A stretch of 64,000 bases of DNA. Origin: Pycnococcus provasolii (Eukaryota > Chlorophyta > Pseudoscourfieldiophyceae > Pseudoscourfieldiales > Pycnococcaceae). The notes under the pieces are model-generated. The model did not search any database. It saw nothing but the letters and a program-made list of their open reading frames with translations, and was not told the DNA's origin. The stretch covers positions 682,001 to 746,000 of the forward strand of contig OW568874.1 in the NCBI GenBank assembly GCA_938743325.2. The letters are read 5' to 3'. Below, piece by piece: positions 10,001-20,728 of this stretch. The position numbers and the translations under genes were made by a program. How positions within the stretch are numbered: the first letter of the stretch is position 1; every line of letters begins with the position of its first letter.

Positions 10001-13000
10001 TCCAGCCACGCGCACACCTCTCACGCCTGCAAGGCTGAGCTGCCCTTCACCCTGCAACCGAGCGCGGTTTTGCTTGTGCGAGAATGGGTCGAGCGCGCCA
10101 ATCACGCCAATCACGCGCACAACCTCTCGCTTCGTGCCGAGGCTGCCCGACTCGCAGAGCGCACGGAGCAGAACGCCCAGAAGCTGCGGATAATCGAAGT
10201 AAGGTGCGAGAACGTAGCCAGTCGACTCCACGATCATACCAAGCGCGACTACCGCCGCATCTCTTCTGCCAACCGCGCCGCTGTCCTGGAGTGCCTCCAG
10301 AACGAGCGGCAGAATGTCGTCCACGCGCGGCCGTACAGCGGCGCCGGCAACACGCGACAGGTCCCCGAGGGCACAGAGCACGGATGCGACGACGCCACCG
10401 CCGCCTGCGCGTCTTCGCCGCCCCTTCATCACCTTCCGCTCGCCGGCTCCCGCACCTCCGGCGGACTTCGTCTGATGGGGAAGACAGTCATTCAACTTTG
10501 AAACGAGACAGCGTAGCACGGGCCCGGCGTATGGCACGGAGATGCGCGGCGTTGCGCAGATGAGAGCGCCAAGAAGCCGCGCGCTCTCCTCGCGCTGCTT
10601 TCCGTCCGCGGCGTGCTCGAGGTCGCCCAGAAGTTGTAGTAGATGCTGCCTGAGAGCAGGCTGCGCGTATGCCGGGTTTGCAAGCGACAGGGCGCCAACG
10701 AGCTCGATGGCGTACAAGCGACATCGCGGGCACTCGTCGTTTAGGGCTGCAAACAGCGCACGCATGCAGTCAGCTGACGCCAGCGCTTCCATCACCGCGG
10801 GACCACCGCGTCTTAGACTCCACAGCAGCACACGCCGCACGCTCACGTCGGGGTCCGCCACGGCGGAAACGACGAGGCGTCCGCAGATAGCTTCGACGAG
10901 CGCCTGCGCGCGAGCACCGCTGAGGCGTGGAACCGCCTCATCTCTGTTACGCTTGCGATGATGGGCCCTATGCTGCCCATCGTCAGTTTGCGCGAGCAAA
11001 GCCATAGACTGCACTCGGCGCAACCCTCCTGATCTCAGGCTCGCCTCTCGCAGCGCGGACACCGCAGGCAGGGACGGTGGAGGGGCGTGCACCGCTCCAC
11101 CGAACGACCCATTTGGCCACCCGGCAAATTCCCCGGAGCGGCGAATCCCATCAATCGATGCATGAACCACATCCGCGGGCGCCCACGCGTCGATGCTCCC
11201 TCCCGCAGCCATGGCGGTGGGGCCACCGTGCGGCCGCGCGCCGTGCCTTTCGAGTAGAGAGCTGCACGTGAGAGCGGCATGCTGCCTCGACACGACGTCC
11301 TCCGACTGCAGATACGGTGTGACGTACACACGGACAAATTCAAGAAGGCAACGTGCCTCCACGGCGGCGCCTGCGAGGCTGAAGTCGCCAAGAGTGTGCA
11401 GCGCGAGCTGCACAAGCCCGCTCGTCGTCTCACCCACACCCATAATCTCGCCCGATTCAGACGCGTAGTCTCCGCCACCCTTCCCAGCATTCTGCTGCTG
11501 ATGGTGGCGATTCCCTCCATTGGAGGAGCCATTGGAGCCTTTGCCATGCGAATGTCCGTTGGCAAATGCCGTCGTGCCATTGCTGCCATTGCTGTCTGAA
11601 CCCTCGAGTCCCATTGCCGTGAGCACCGCGCGTCGATATGGCCGCTTCGCGAGAATGAGGCTGAGAAGGTCGAGCAGACGCAGACGCACGCGAGGGAGCA
11701 GCGAAGGCAGCGCCTGGCAGGTATTGCGCAAGCTCAGCACGAGCTCAGCGGTCAAACTTCCGCTCGAAAACATCGGCTCGATCAGCTCGGTGGCGTGTGG
11801 TTCCCACGGTGGCCCAAGCGCGCGCGCGAGCCGGCCAGAGCACAGCAGCGCCTCGGGGCAGGCACGCCCACGTCGCGGAGGCGCAATTCCCTCGCGGCAG
11901 AGCGCGTTGAGTTCCGCGAGGTGCGGCGTGAGGCGTGCCGCCAACCCGCCGCTGCTGAGCGCCTGCGCGAGCTCGCCGATGGTTGTGTACGCCGCGCCGC
12001 GCAGGTCGGCGTTTCCGCCAAGGGCTGTCGCATTTCGCAACGGCCCATCCTTGCCGAAGAGAAATTCGAGCGTCGCGGCGAGGTAGTTGGCGCAGAATCG
12101 CTCGGGCGAGAACCTCGCAAGTCGCGGCAGCAGCGCCATCACCGCGAGTCGCACGTCGCGATTTCGGCTGGCTCGGTGCGCGAGAGCCGCCTCCGCCACT
12201 TCGCGGTAGCGCGCGACCATGAACTCTCCCGCGTGCATGAGAAGCTCACCGGCGGTCACGAGGCTTGCATGCACGGCGGCGTCCATTGGCGACGACGCAC
12301 GTCCGACCGTGCCTCCGTGGTACTCGTCGACGCCAACGAGCAGGCCGACGCGCGTCTCCTCGTACAGCTGGTGGTACCACTGCATGCGGTGCCTCGTCTC
12401 TCGCGCCTCGACGACGCACAGGCAGCTTCGCAGCGCGAGGCTAGCGTGTTCTCGCACGTCCCTTCGCGTGTCGCGCAGCGCGAACCAGATGGCGGACACG
12501 AACACGGGAACGTGCACGTTGAAGACGACGGGCGCGTTGTCAGCGAGCTCCTTGAGCATCATCACCGCCGTGAGCCTTCTGTGGTCCGTCGCCGACGAGC
12601 TCGAGCCACCAGCCCCGTGTCTGTGCGCAGGCGGCGTCGACGGCGGTGCGGGCGAAGCGGCACTGCCTGCCGCCGATGCTCCGCCGGCACCGTCTCTGAG
12701 CCACGTGAGTGCCTGTTCAATCTCAAGCTCGACCACCTCTGCGAGCTGCACGCCTCCGTTTCTGATGAGGTGTCCAAACGTCCTGCTCACTTCCATCGCC
12801 ATGGCTGGTTCCGGCGCGTGTCTGATGAGTTCGCGCAGGTAGTTTGCGAATCGGCTGCACTTCGTCGCGTTCTCTCCCAGCAGCTCGACGTCAACGAGTT
12901 CGTCAATGGCGCGCACGCCTCCCAGCCGTTCGTACGGGTTTGCGGAGCTGACCATGGCGAACACCTTTGCGTACACCTCGTCCATGAATCGCCCGAACGC

Positions 13001-13363
13001 TTCACTGGACAGGTCTCTCATTTCCGCCTCGACGAACGCCGCGAGCGATCCCGCGGCACCCGACGACGAGTCGAGGTGCAACGCCGGAGGTGCGGAGGTT
13101 GACGTTGCGCCATTTGCCGTGCTCCCTCCCATGTCGGATAGCGCACCCGCCGACGTTGTTGCTCTCATCGTGCTAAGAGCGAAGGGCGAGTCGGGGACAA
13201 GCGCCGAGCCGCTTACTTGAAGGGAGTCAAGCGCAGACCGAGCTGATTCCGCTGCTGCCGATGCCGCCGACGACGACACTGACCCTGACGAGGAGGATCT
13301 TTCCCTTGACATGGACGACGGAGGGCGCGCGAGGTGACGCAGCAGAGCCGCGAGCGTCTCCAT
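4051..13363 (-). CDS. TOR: Target of rapamycin (TOR) PI3K-like protein kinase
   Basis: TOR is the catalytic Ser/Thr kinase of TORC1 and controls growth in response to nutrients. The order is standard: N-terminal HEAT repeats, FAT domain, FRB near residues 2410-2540 (ELIRVAILWHEMWHE...EEASRQYFGE, then QAWDLYYHCF), kinase near 2600-2880 with KGHEDLRQDERVMQ, GLGDRHPSNL and HIDFGD, and FATC. The FATC is completed by splicing: a 76-nt intron (4075-4150, GTAAGT...ACAG) joins ...SCSY to a last exon encoding IGWCAWW and a stop. Unspliced reading gives a wrong C-terminus. I chose ATG 13363 (METLAALLRHLARPP) because the 39 codons before it read as a pyrimidine-rich leader. The Ser and Trp that contact rapamycin in human mTOR are conserved. 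A poly-Gly tract (4460-4500) and low-complexity inserts separate kinase and FATC. Promoter region 13364-14415 is shared with a divergent lipase. Confidence 0.96.
4075..4150 (-). other. Penultimate-exon intron of TOR
   Basis: A 76-nt GT-AG intron starts GTAAGT and ends AAAACAG on the minus strand. It lies exactly between the Tyr codon and the IGWC motif of FATC, in phase 0. The recovered C-terminus SYIGWCAWW matches the near-invariant TOR ending (YVGWCPFW type), which strongly supports the splice. Confidence 0.88.
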
Positions 13364-14415
13364 GCCTGCCTGCTTCTGATGTGGATGGGAGGAGAAAGGG
13401 GACAGGGAAAGGGAAGGAATAAAGTGGCGGCCGTTTTCTTCGTTTTCTTCTTCTCCCACGCGGTGAATAAAACTACGCAATGTCAGAACGGCCCTTGAAC
13501 TCCTGTTGAAACCCCGAACTAACCGCCGTACGATAGAACCCTAACTACCAAGCTTGGCCCATTCCGTCCCATCAGATTCCCATCATCGTCTGCGACCTTT
13601 AGCGAATCTTCCTTCGCGATAAAGAACGCGGCAACTGATTGCGGGAGGTTTGGCGAGTCCGTGTCCGTAGTCCTCAACGCGACTCTAAGTGGCGTCAACA
13701 CTCTTATTGCGAATTCCAGATGTTTCCATGTAGCGTTCGAAAAAACGAGACGCGTCTTCACATACTCAAATTCTGACTTGACTTTTGGTTTTGCTGATTC
13801 CAACCTCTCGATCACCTGCGCTTTTGTAAAAAGTTCCGGTCGTCTCTATCTAGCGATGTCACGCACTGCGTCAAATGCCATACGGCCATACCCGCGACCG
13901 CAGACTCGTGTGCATCGAGTATAGTCGGCGAAGCCTCGCGCACCTCGCGCGCACGTTGCGCGCGTTGCGCGCGTTTTTGTGCAACTTTGCAGCGTTTGGC
14001 CGGCCTTCTCGCGCAGTACTTCTTGGGCGGCTCCGTGTGCCGCGATGTAATCAATTCGCGTCGTACGGAGCTGAAATGCGACGCGTAGCTTTGTTAATTC
14101 CGCTTGGTAGAAGAATGCAGTAGAAGAATGTTACAGAGTAAGCCAGTAAGGTAATGGGGATTGCACCAACGACGAATCCCCGCACAACGACGACTGGAGG
14201 TGACCGCAGGGGGCAGGGGGCAGAGGGGGAACTGGGCAGGGGGAAGGGAAAAAAATAAAAATCTGAGTTTCATCACAGGGCGTGAAGAAGACTCTGCGTG
14301 AAGAATTAAAAAAAACTTTTTTTTTTTTTTTCTTGTTCTGTCCACCTCATCATCACCCCTGAGACGCGTTCCCCCCAGAATCCCCCTCCCCCTCTCATTG
14401 TATTTTTTTCATGAA
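13364..14415. promoter_or_regulatory. Divergent promoter region of TOR and the patatin lipase
   Basis: This 1.05 kb lies between the start codons of two divergent genes. Next to TOR it is pyrimidine-rich on the sense strand. A transposase remnant sits at 13519-13815. Nearer the lipase there is a long homopolymer run (about 14310-14332, A then T) and a C-rich stretch just before the lipase start. I see no clear TATA box. Confidence 0.5.
13519..13815 (-). mobile_element. hAT-like transposase remnant
   Basis: A short minus-strand frame contains WKHLEFAIRVLTPLRVALR, then TTDTDSPNLP. This resembles the central region of hAT-superfamily (DUF659-type) transposases, where a W..L..VL.PL...LR..D...P pattern is typical. 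Only about 100 residues remain. A neighbouring frame at 13812-14054 may hold decayed upstream parts. I could not find terminal repeats. The family call rests on this one motif. Confidence 0.35.
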
Positions 14416-16866
14416 ATGTCCCCCCCCGGTGCGCTCTCCATCGCGCTGAATGAAAGGGCGTCAACTTCATCTTTGGACCATGATGCTCATGGCGTCATCA
14501 ATGGAAGTCGGGACGCTTCCTTGGACGCTCTTACCACGGGGGGAGTTCAAGTCCATGGCCCGGGGGGGTCATCCCTACTCCTCAACTCCTCCTCTACTTC
14601 TACTTCTACTTCCAATTTGTCAGCGTCGTCGTCGGCGGCGGCGAAGACTGCTGGCGTGCTCTTGAGTGGTGAGAATCATAATCACAATCATAATCATCAT
14701 AAGAGAAATGGCGACGGGGATGTTTCCCCAGGGGAGGCGCAACAAGATAATAATACACCCGTGGTCATGCCGACGCCGACGCCGTCGTCGAACGCAGCAG
14801 GCACAGGCACGTCGCCCGCACGCACGCCGATCCCGCCACCAGCAGCCTCGCCGACGGCGTCAAACGCACGAACGACGTCGTCAACCAGGTACCCCGTCGG
14901 AGTCGTTATACTGCTCTACCTCCTCTCAGGACGAACGCCGTGGATGGCGGTCGCGGAAGCACTCAGGTACTACGGACGTGCGCGAAGGTACGTCATGAGG
15001 CACCGCCTGCTCCCACGTGCGCGGAAGTTCGTACGCGAGAGGCACGGACTCCAAGTAGCCGCTCTCGCCGCAACCGCGTCCATCGGATACACGGCGTACC
15101 GCATGTACGTGCACTACCACAGCGCGAGGATGGTGTACCGCCGCTCGCTCGTCGCCGCGATGGAGTGCGCGAAGAGCTACGAGGAGTGGCTGTCCGCCGC
15201 TCAGAAGCTCGACCGGCTGGACAACAGCAACCGCGAGGAGAAGCTGCTGCGGAAGGAGTTGGACCTCTACGACAAGGAGATGCTGCAGGATCGCCTGCAG
15301 AGCCTGCGCGCTCTGCGCGCCTCCGGAAACGTGTCCGACATCATCTTCGCGCTTCGCGCGGACATGGCGCGCAACCTCGGCAACATGAACAACCCAAAGC
15401 TGCAGGAGCACCGCCACGGCGTGCTGTTCCCCGAGGTGATCGAGTCGTACATCGAGGAAACGTCCAATCAGCTTCGCAACCTCGCCACGTCGACGGAGGA
15501 GGATGGATTCGCGCCGCAGGGATCCGACGGCACCACCATCAGCCTCGAGGATAAGCTCGCATTCCTGCAGGAGACGCGGCACGCATTTGGACGCACGGCG
15601 CTCGTGCTGAGCGGCGGCGGCGCGCTTGGTGGGTTTCACATAGGCGTCGTCGAGGCGCTGCTTCGCAAGCGCCTCCTGCCTCGCATCCTCGCCGGTAGCT
15701 CCGTGGGGAGCCTCATGTGCGCCGTGATATGCACGCGAACTGCCGAGGAGCTCGATCGCACTGGGATGGAGCACATCATGGAGTTTGCACGCAACGGGGA
15801 CATGCGCTTCTTCGGCGTCACGTCGTGGCGCCTGATGCTGCGCAACTTCTGGCGCACGGGGCACCTGCAGGAGCTCGGAACGTTCGTGCAGATGCTTCGA
15901 ACGCTGTTCGGCGACCTCACGTTCCAGGAAGCGTACGAAAAGTCTGGCCGCATTCTCAACATCAGCCTTTGCGGATGCCGGCGACACGAGCAGCCTCGTC
16001 TGCTGAACTACCTCACCGCGCCGAACATCGTCGTGTGGAGCGCCGTGTCCGCGTCGTGCGCACTGCCCGGCCTCTTCCCCAGCCAGGAGCTCGTTGCCAA
16101 AGACCCGCGCGGCGAACTGACACGCCTGAGTCCGAGCCGGCTGCACCGCCTGTGGCAAGACGGCAGCATCGAGCAGGACCTGCCGCTGAAACCGCTGTCT
16201 GAGCTGTTCAACGTGAACTACTTCATCGTCAGCCAGGCGAACCCGCACATTGCGCCATTGCTGAGCCTCAAGCAGGGAATTTCGAACATCGGCGTGTGGA
16301 TCCCGTGGCTGAAGGAATCGAGCCTTTGGACGAAGCTCGCCAACCTCGTCGAGCTCGAGTACAAGCATCGCATCACGCAGCTCATCGAGCTCGTGGACAT
16401 ACGATGGCCACTCACGGCGCTTGCGCAGACGTGGGAGGGTGACATCACCATCGTTCTTCCCGCCACGCTGCGCCAGCTGCAGCGTATCGCGGCGAACCCG
16501 AGCGCCGACGAGCTTGAGTTCTTCAAGCTGCAGGGACTTCGCGCGACTTGGTCGAAGCTGCCCGCGCTGCGCGCCAACTGCCTGATCGAGATGACGCTCG
16601 ACGAGTGCGTGCACACGCTCAAGGGCGCGATCCGAAAGCGAAATCGCGCGCTTAGCGGAAAGCGCAACGCCTACGGAGGAACGAGCTTCTCCGGTGCGAG
16701 CTCGCTCACCCACGCCTCCTCGATGCTGATGGGCGGCTCGACCGCGCCGCGCGTGCCCAGCTGGACTAACCTCATGAGCCAAGTGAGCTTGCATCGCATG
16801 AGCCGGCACTCGAGCGACAGCTCGCTCGGCGAGCTCTCGGGCGACTTAGACCCGCGTTTCGAGTGA
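14416..16866 (+). CDS. Patatin-like triacylglycerol lipase, SDP1/Tgl-like
   Basis: This predicted acylhydrolase releases fatty acids from lipid droplets, as plant SDP1 and yeast Tgl3-5 do. After a Ser/Thr/Asn-rich N-terminus of about 160 residues come a hydrophobic segment (VGVVILLYLLSG) and the DUF3336-type region (SYEEWLSAAQKLDRLDNSN). The patatin core follows: oxyanion loop SGGGALGGFHIGVV, nucleophile GSSVGS (GXSXG) and catalytic Asp in WQDGSIEQDLPL. The start is ATG 14416; an earlier in-frame TTG at 14398 is unlikely. The length of 816 residues is close to SDP1. A His-Asn microrepeat lies at 14674-14703. TGTAA follows the stop at 16878-16882. Confidence 0.9.
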   Translation: MSPPGALSIALNERASTSSLDHDAHGVINGSRDASLDALTTGGVQVHGPGGSSLLLNSSSTSTSTSNLSASSSAAAKTAGVLLSGENHNHNHNHHKRNGDGDVSPGEAQQDNNTPVVMPTPTPSSNAAGTGTSPARTPIPPPAASPTASNARTTSSTRYPVGVVILLYLLSGRTPWMAVAEALRYYGRARRYVMRHRLLPRARKFVRERHGLQVAALAATASIGYTAYRMYVHYHSARMVYRRSLVAAMECAKSYEEWLSAAQKLDRLDNSNREEKLLRKELDLYDKEMLQDRLQSLRALRASGNVSDIIFALRADMARNLGNMNNPKLQEHRHGVLFPEVIESYIEETSNQLRNLATSTEEDGFAPQGSDGTTISLEDKLAFLQETRHAFGRTALVLSGGGALGGFHIGVVEALLRKRLLPRILAGSSVGSLMCAVICTRTAEELDRTGMEHIMEFARNGDMRFFGVTSWRLMLRNFWRTGHLQELGTFVQMLRTLFGDLTFQEAYEKSGRILNISLCGCRRHEQPRLLNYLTAPNIVVWSAVSASCALPGLFPSQELVAKDPRGELTRLSPSRLHRLWQDGSIEQDLPLKPLSELFNVNYFIVSQANPHIAPLLSLKQGISNIGVWIPWLKESSLWTKLANLVELEYKHRITQLIELVDIRWPLTALAQTWEGDITIVLPATLRQLQRIAANPSADELEFFKLQGLRATWSKLPALRANCLIEMTLDECVHTLKGAIRKRNRALSGKRNAYGGTSFSGASSLTHASSMLMGGSTAPRVPSWTNLMSQVSLHRMSRHSSDSSLGELSGDLDPRFE

Positions 16867-17137
16867 CATCGGAGACATGTAATACACCATTCTTTTCACG
16901 ATAAATCTTTTCCCTGACTGCCTGACCACCTCCTGAGCGCTCGCTCTGGGACCTCTGCCCGATTTGCCGGGTACGATAAAGCACCTTTCCCGGTCAGTCA
17001 GCCCACCTACCCGGTCCTGGAAAGTTATCTCACTAAACCTTAGTGGTATCTCCTCTCCGCCGCAGAGCGTTTGCAAAAAGAAGTCTTCAACCTCCGCCCC
17101 TACCGTCCATCGGGAGTATAATCCACACCCCCGCCTG

Positions 17138-19219
17138 ATGGCTGCCCTCGCGCGTCGTCTCGCGCTCCTCGTGCTCCTGCTCCTGGCGACGCGTCTGCAC
17201 CCAGCGGCCGCCGAGCTCAACGACGAGCTCGAGGAGGCACCTGACGCCTCCTCGTCAGCGAGCACCCTTAAGCGCAAGCTCAGTCCTCTGGAACCCGTCG
17301 CGTGCCCTCTCGTGCACGCGAAGCGGCCGCGGCAGATCGCTCCCAAGTTTCCAGGGTGCAAGAGCAGCTACGTCGACGAGCCGCAGACTGTGACGCTCGT
17401 GCTGGCGAGCGCGGGCGGGCCGCCGGCAAATCTGAGGGCGAGCCTCACCTCCGCCGGCGTGATTAATCAGCACGTCCTCATACTTGTCGACGGAGCCGCC
17501 GAAGACGGCGTGACGCGAACTGGTTTCAAGGGACGTGCCGCTTGGGCGCGCGCCTTCACGGGTAACACGCACCACCTCATATTCTCGAGCGGGCGGCTCG
17601 GATACGCGCGCGCGCTCAATCGGCTGCTGTCAGCTGTGGCATTCTCGGCGGCACAGGTGATCGTTCTACCGCTCGACACGCCCGAGCGCGTTTCCGCAAG
17701 CGAGGGCAACGAGCTGGGTCGATGGCTTGCCGGTGCACGTAGAGCACTTGCGAGCGCGCCGCCTCAGGTGGCAGCGCTCGCGGCTTGTGGCGCGTCATCA
17801 ACGGCGTTCGAAACGAAGCGCCGTGCCGATCGGTTGCCCGCGGTGCTAGCTCCGCTGCCCGGCGTTCCATATATTGCACGTGCTCGCGCACTCCTGGAAG
17901 CTGGCGGGTGGCGCGCGGCGGGATGCACGTCGTCGTCTGGCAGCGAGGACGGCGGTTGCGAGGCTGCGTCACTTGCGGACATGGGCGCAAGGCTATGGGC
18001 TGCGGGCAAGGAGGTGCGAGCTTACGTGGGCGACGAAGTTGGGGCGCTGAAGAATTCGGAGAAGCGCTGGTGCGACAGGCCGGGGGCGCGCCAGGCGTCC
18101 TTCTCGAGGAACGAGACGGCGTGCGCAAATGCGTTCCATGAGGCGTCCACACGCGCGTCACAGTTGATTTCCGCGGCGGCATCGAAGCGTGGAGCGAGGA
18201 GAATGCCGTCGACGACCGAGTTTCTTGGCGAGCTGCACGCCGGCTGCCCGGCGCCTGCGGATGACAAGGGAATCTGCCCACCAGAGCCCGTGCCCATGCT
18301 GTCGCTAACGCTTCAGTACTTTCGCCGCGGAAGCTACGTGGGCAAGCTCGGCGACGCACTGCGCGACTCTTGGACGCGCCTCGGCGGCGGCACGAACGTC
18401 GAGGTGATCGTCAACAACGACAGCGGCGACAGTCACCCGAGATGGAGCGCGCAGCTGGCGCGCATGCCCCGCGCGCTGCTCGTTTACAGCAACAACTTGC
18501 ACGAGATTCGCGCGTACAATTTGATGACGCGCATGAGCCGAGCGGAGGTGGTTGCTCATCTGCAGGACGACGATAAGCCGCACGGGGGTTGGGCATCCAA
18601 TGCCGTTAAGCTCTTTGGCGCACGGCGAAAGCTTGGCCTGCTTGGCGGATATCGCGGACGATTCGACGGAGGCTCGATAACGGAGCTGAACATTAAAATG
18701 CAGGCAAAGAATCACATCAAGTACGGCCCCAGCTGCAAGAATTCGATCCCTACGGTCGAACCTTTGACGAAGATTCCGATGATGCTCATCTACAAGGTGA
18801 ACGCCGCACCTCTTGTCGTTCGTCGCAGCGTGTTTCTTCAGCTCGGCGGATTCCAGCTTGGATTTAGTTGCAAGGGTGAGAGCGGCATTGGCTTCGACTT
18901 TGAGTACTCCGTGCGCAATTGGAAGAATGGATACGAGGTTGCCCTGTGGAATGCGAACTTTCGCAAGCTCGGCGGCACGGGCGGCACGCGCGCGTCGAAG
19001 AGCAAGTTCGACAAGCGTCGTCGCACGGAGATTCGGAACAATCGCATCATGTTCAAGATGTACCCCGGATTTCACCACAACAAGGGCAATGGCATGGCCA
19101 TGCAGGCGAACAAAGGTTTGGTTCGCCGCGGCCGTCAGCGTGGCTCATCGTTCGATCCGTCGAACGGGTTTCCGAACTTTTCAGGCAATCGGCAGTGCAC
19201 GGACCCGTGGCACGGGTGA
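17138..19219 (+). CDS. Secreted/Golgi GT2-like glycosyltransferase
   Basis: The protein has 693 residues and starts at ATG 17138. The first 26 residues (MAALARRLALLVLLLLATRL) form a clear signal peptide or anchor, so it should enter the ER/Golgi. The C-terminal half looks like a GT-A fold: LSLTLQYFRRGSYVGKLGDAL, VEVIVNNDSGDSH, then VVAHLQDDDKPHGGW, whose DDD would be the metal/sugar-nucleotide DXD site, and an acceptor-side block LLGGYRGRFDGG. A middle block (VVRRSVFLQLGGFQLGFS) matches the 'front-line, inverted' position of GT2 enzymes. The N-terminal half has a weaker similar repeat (TVTLVLASAGGPPANLRASL). The substrate cannot be inferred. TGTAA follows at 19240-19244. An in-frame extension to 16964 would mask the signal peptide and is rejected. 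Confidence 0.72.
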   Translation: MAALARRLALLVLLLLATRLHPAAAELNDELEEAPDASSSASTLKRKLSPLEPVACPLVHAKRPRQIAPKFPGCKSSYVDEPQTVTLVLASAGGPPANLRASLTSAGVINQHVLILVDGAAEDGVTRTGFKGRAAWARAFTGNTHHLIFSSGRLGYARALNRLLSAVAFSAAQVIVLPLDTPERVSASEGNELGRWLAGARRALASAPPQVAALAACGASSTAFETKRRADRLPAVLAPLPGVPYIARARALLEAGGWRAAGCTSSSGSEDGGCEAASLADMGARLWAAGKEVRAYVGDEVGALKNSEKRWCDRPGARQASFSRNETACANAFHEASTRASQLISAAASKRGARRMPSTTEFLGELHAGCPAPADDKGICPPEPVPMLSLTLQYFRRGSYVGKLGDALRDSWTRLGGGTNVEVIVNNDSGDSHPRWSAQLARMPRALLVYSNNLHEIRAYNLMTRMSRAEVVAHLQDDDKPHGGWASNAVKLFGARRKLGLLGGYRGRFDGGSITELNIKMQAKNHIKYGPSCKNSIPTVEPLTKIPMMLIYKVNAAPLVVRRSVFLQLGGFQLGFSCKGESGIGFDFEYSVRNWKNGYEVALWNANFRKLGGTGGTRASKSKFDKRRRTEIRNNRIMFKMYPGFHHNKGNGMAMQANKGLVRRGRQRGSSFDPSNGFPNFSGNRQCTDPWHG

Positions 19220-19300
19220 GCGCGGCTGAAGTTAAATTTTGTAAATACTATTACGTTATCTAATTTCTGTGAAACTGTTGTTCTTACACTTCAAAGCAGT

Positions 19301-20434
19301 TCAAACGAATCTGTCGCGAATGTACTCGCGTGCTGATACGGCCAAGTCCTCCGAATCCTCCCACATGTCCCTCCAAACACAGAGCGTGTTCGACAGGTCG
19401 TCACTCACAACCGCGCGGCTGAAGCTCTCAAAGGCAACGTAGCCGCTGTACTTTGATTTCTTGAGCGAAGCGAATAAGCCGTCTAGGTCGCACTGGCCTT
19501 GCCCCAAATATCCACGGTGTGCTTCTCCGATGTGAACATAGCCTAATTTGTCACCGGCGTCCAGTACCGCCTGCTCCATGCTGTCTTCCTCGATGTTCAT
19601 GTGGTAACTATCGAGATGAACAAACACATTCGATGCACCGACATCGTCACAAAGAGTCGCGGCGTCGCGTGCGGTATTGCACACATTCGTCTCGTAGCGG
19701 TTCACCACCTCTAGTCCTAATGTCATGCCATTGTCTGAGCAGCGTTTGGCGACATTCTTCAGTGCCTGGACGCAATTGTCCCGTCCTTTTGCCGTGAGAG
19801 GTTTGTCGTACTTTCGAAGCGAGCTGTATGTCACTCCGCACAACACCTTTCCCCCGAACGACGCACACGTATCCACCGCCGCGTTGAGCAGTTCTTCCCC
19901 TCGTCGAGCGACGTCGTTGTCTTCGCTGGAGATGTCCGCGTCGTCGGCAAGTCCTAGAGACGCGGTTGCAAAGATTCCGTGTTCTTCAAGTAAATCCTTT
20001 GTCATAGGTCCGTCAACAGCCTCAGGACTGAGCAGAGGAATTTCCACGAAGTCGTAGTTCGCTTTTGCCGCACCTGCGATAGCTTTCAAGGCGTCATCGC
20101 GCGACCACGCTCCTGAGAACACGAGCGCGTGAACGCCTACTGCTGCTGACTTTGACTGTGATGATGACTGCGATGATGACGACGACGATGACGCAAGCAC
20201 AACGATGCGACGACAAGCACAAGCACCACGAGCACGAGCACGAGCACAATCACGACGACGACAAAGAGGACCTATAGGAGTGCGTGTGCGTGTGCGTGCT
20301 TGTATTATCCTGCTCATGCTTCTTGGGAGTGACCGGAGTGACCGGAGTGGGAGTGACCGGAGTGCGGCGGCCATCACCACCATCACAATCAGGGTCCTAG
20401 GAGAATGAGGGTGTGACACGTTGGCATTGACCAA
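19301..20434 (-). CDS. Sugar-phosphate isomerase/epimerase, D-tagatose 3-epimerase-like TIM barrel
   Basis: This 377-residue protein belongs to the xylose-isomerase-like TIM barrel family that interconverts ketoses at C3. Metal and substrate positions are in place: Glu in LGLEVVNRYETN, Asp in FVHLDSYHMNIEED, His/Glu in YVHIGEAHRGYLGQG, and Glu in YVAFESF. The first 90 or so residues are Arg/Ser-rich, then a Ser/Gln run, and resemble an organelle transit peptide, so a plastid location is likely. Several Met codons lie in the presequence, so the exact start is uncertain; 20434 gives the longest form. A plant-like homologue is annotated as a hydroxypyruvate isomerase-type protein in some genomes. 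TGTAA follows on the minus strand near 19286. Confidence 0.85.
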   Translation of the reverse strand: MVNANVSHPHSPRTLIVMVVMAAALRSLPLRSLRSLPRSMSRIIQARTRTRTPIGPLCRRRDCARARARGACACRRIVVLASSSSSSSQSSSQSKSAAVGVHALVFSGAWSRDDALKAIAGAAKANYDFVEIPLLSPEAVDGPMTKDLLEEHGIFATASLGLADDADISSEDNDVARRGEELLNAAVDTCASFGGKVLCGVTYSSLRKYDKPLTAKGRDNCVQALKNVAKRCSDNGMTLGLEVVNRYETNVCNTARDAATLCDDVGASNVFVHLDSYHMNIEEDSMEQAVLDAGDKLGYVHIGEAHRGYLGQGQCDLDGLFASLKKSKYSGYVAFESFSRAVVSDDLSNTLCVWRDMWEDSEDLAVSAREYIRDRFV

Positions 20435-20728
20435 AAAGAGAACACAAACCCAAACCCCTAAAACCCAAACCCCTAAAACCCAAACCCCGAACGCTTGACG
20501 ATTGGGTTAGGGGTTAGTGCATGTGGTTTGGGGGTTCCGTTCCGGCCCCGCAGCCCGGGTTTATTGTGTGGCTGGGATTGCTATCCTCAGCTCCCTCAGC
20601 CACCCTCAGATTTATCCTGCTGTGCTCTTGACCAGAGATAGAGATGTACGGCTCTCACCCCCTCGAACCAAGGCCTCCGATCCCTCCCCCCCCGTCCCCT
20701 CCCGTCCGTGCATACTTGTATAGGTATC
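20435..20728. promoter_or_regulatory. Divergent promoter with telo-box-like tract
   Basis: The spacer separates the epimerase-like gene and the BSD2-like gene. At 20445-20489 it carries repeated AAACCCC and TAAAACCC units, followed by GGGTTAGGGGTTAG near 20503-20516. This resembles plant telo-boxes (AAACCCTAA). Confidence 0.5.

Noticed and set aside
11795-13102. 435-codon antisense ORF within TOR
   Set aside because: Shadow of the TOR HEAT region in GC-rich DNA.
13364-13480. 39-codon N-terminal extension of TOR to 13480
   Set aside because: It reads as pyrimidine-rich leader (SLSLSPFSS), and the next ATG gives a normal TOR N-terminus.
14926-16809. 627-codon antisense ORF to the patatin gene
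   Set aside because: Shadow frame of a strongly supported gene; Arg/His/Leu-rich with no domain.
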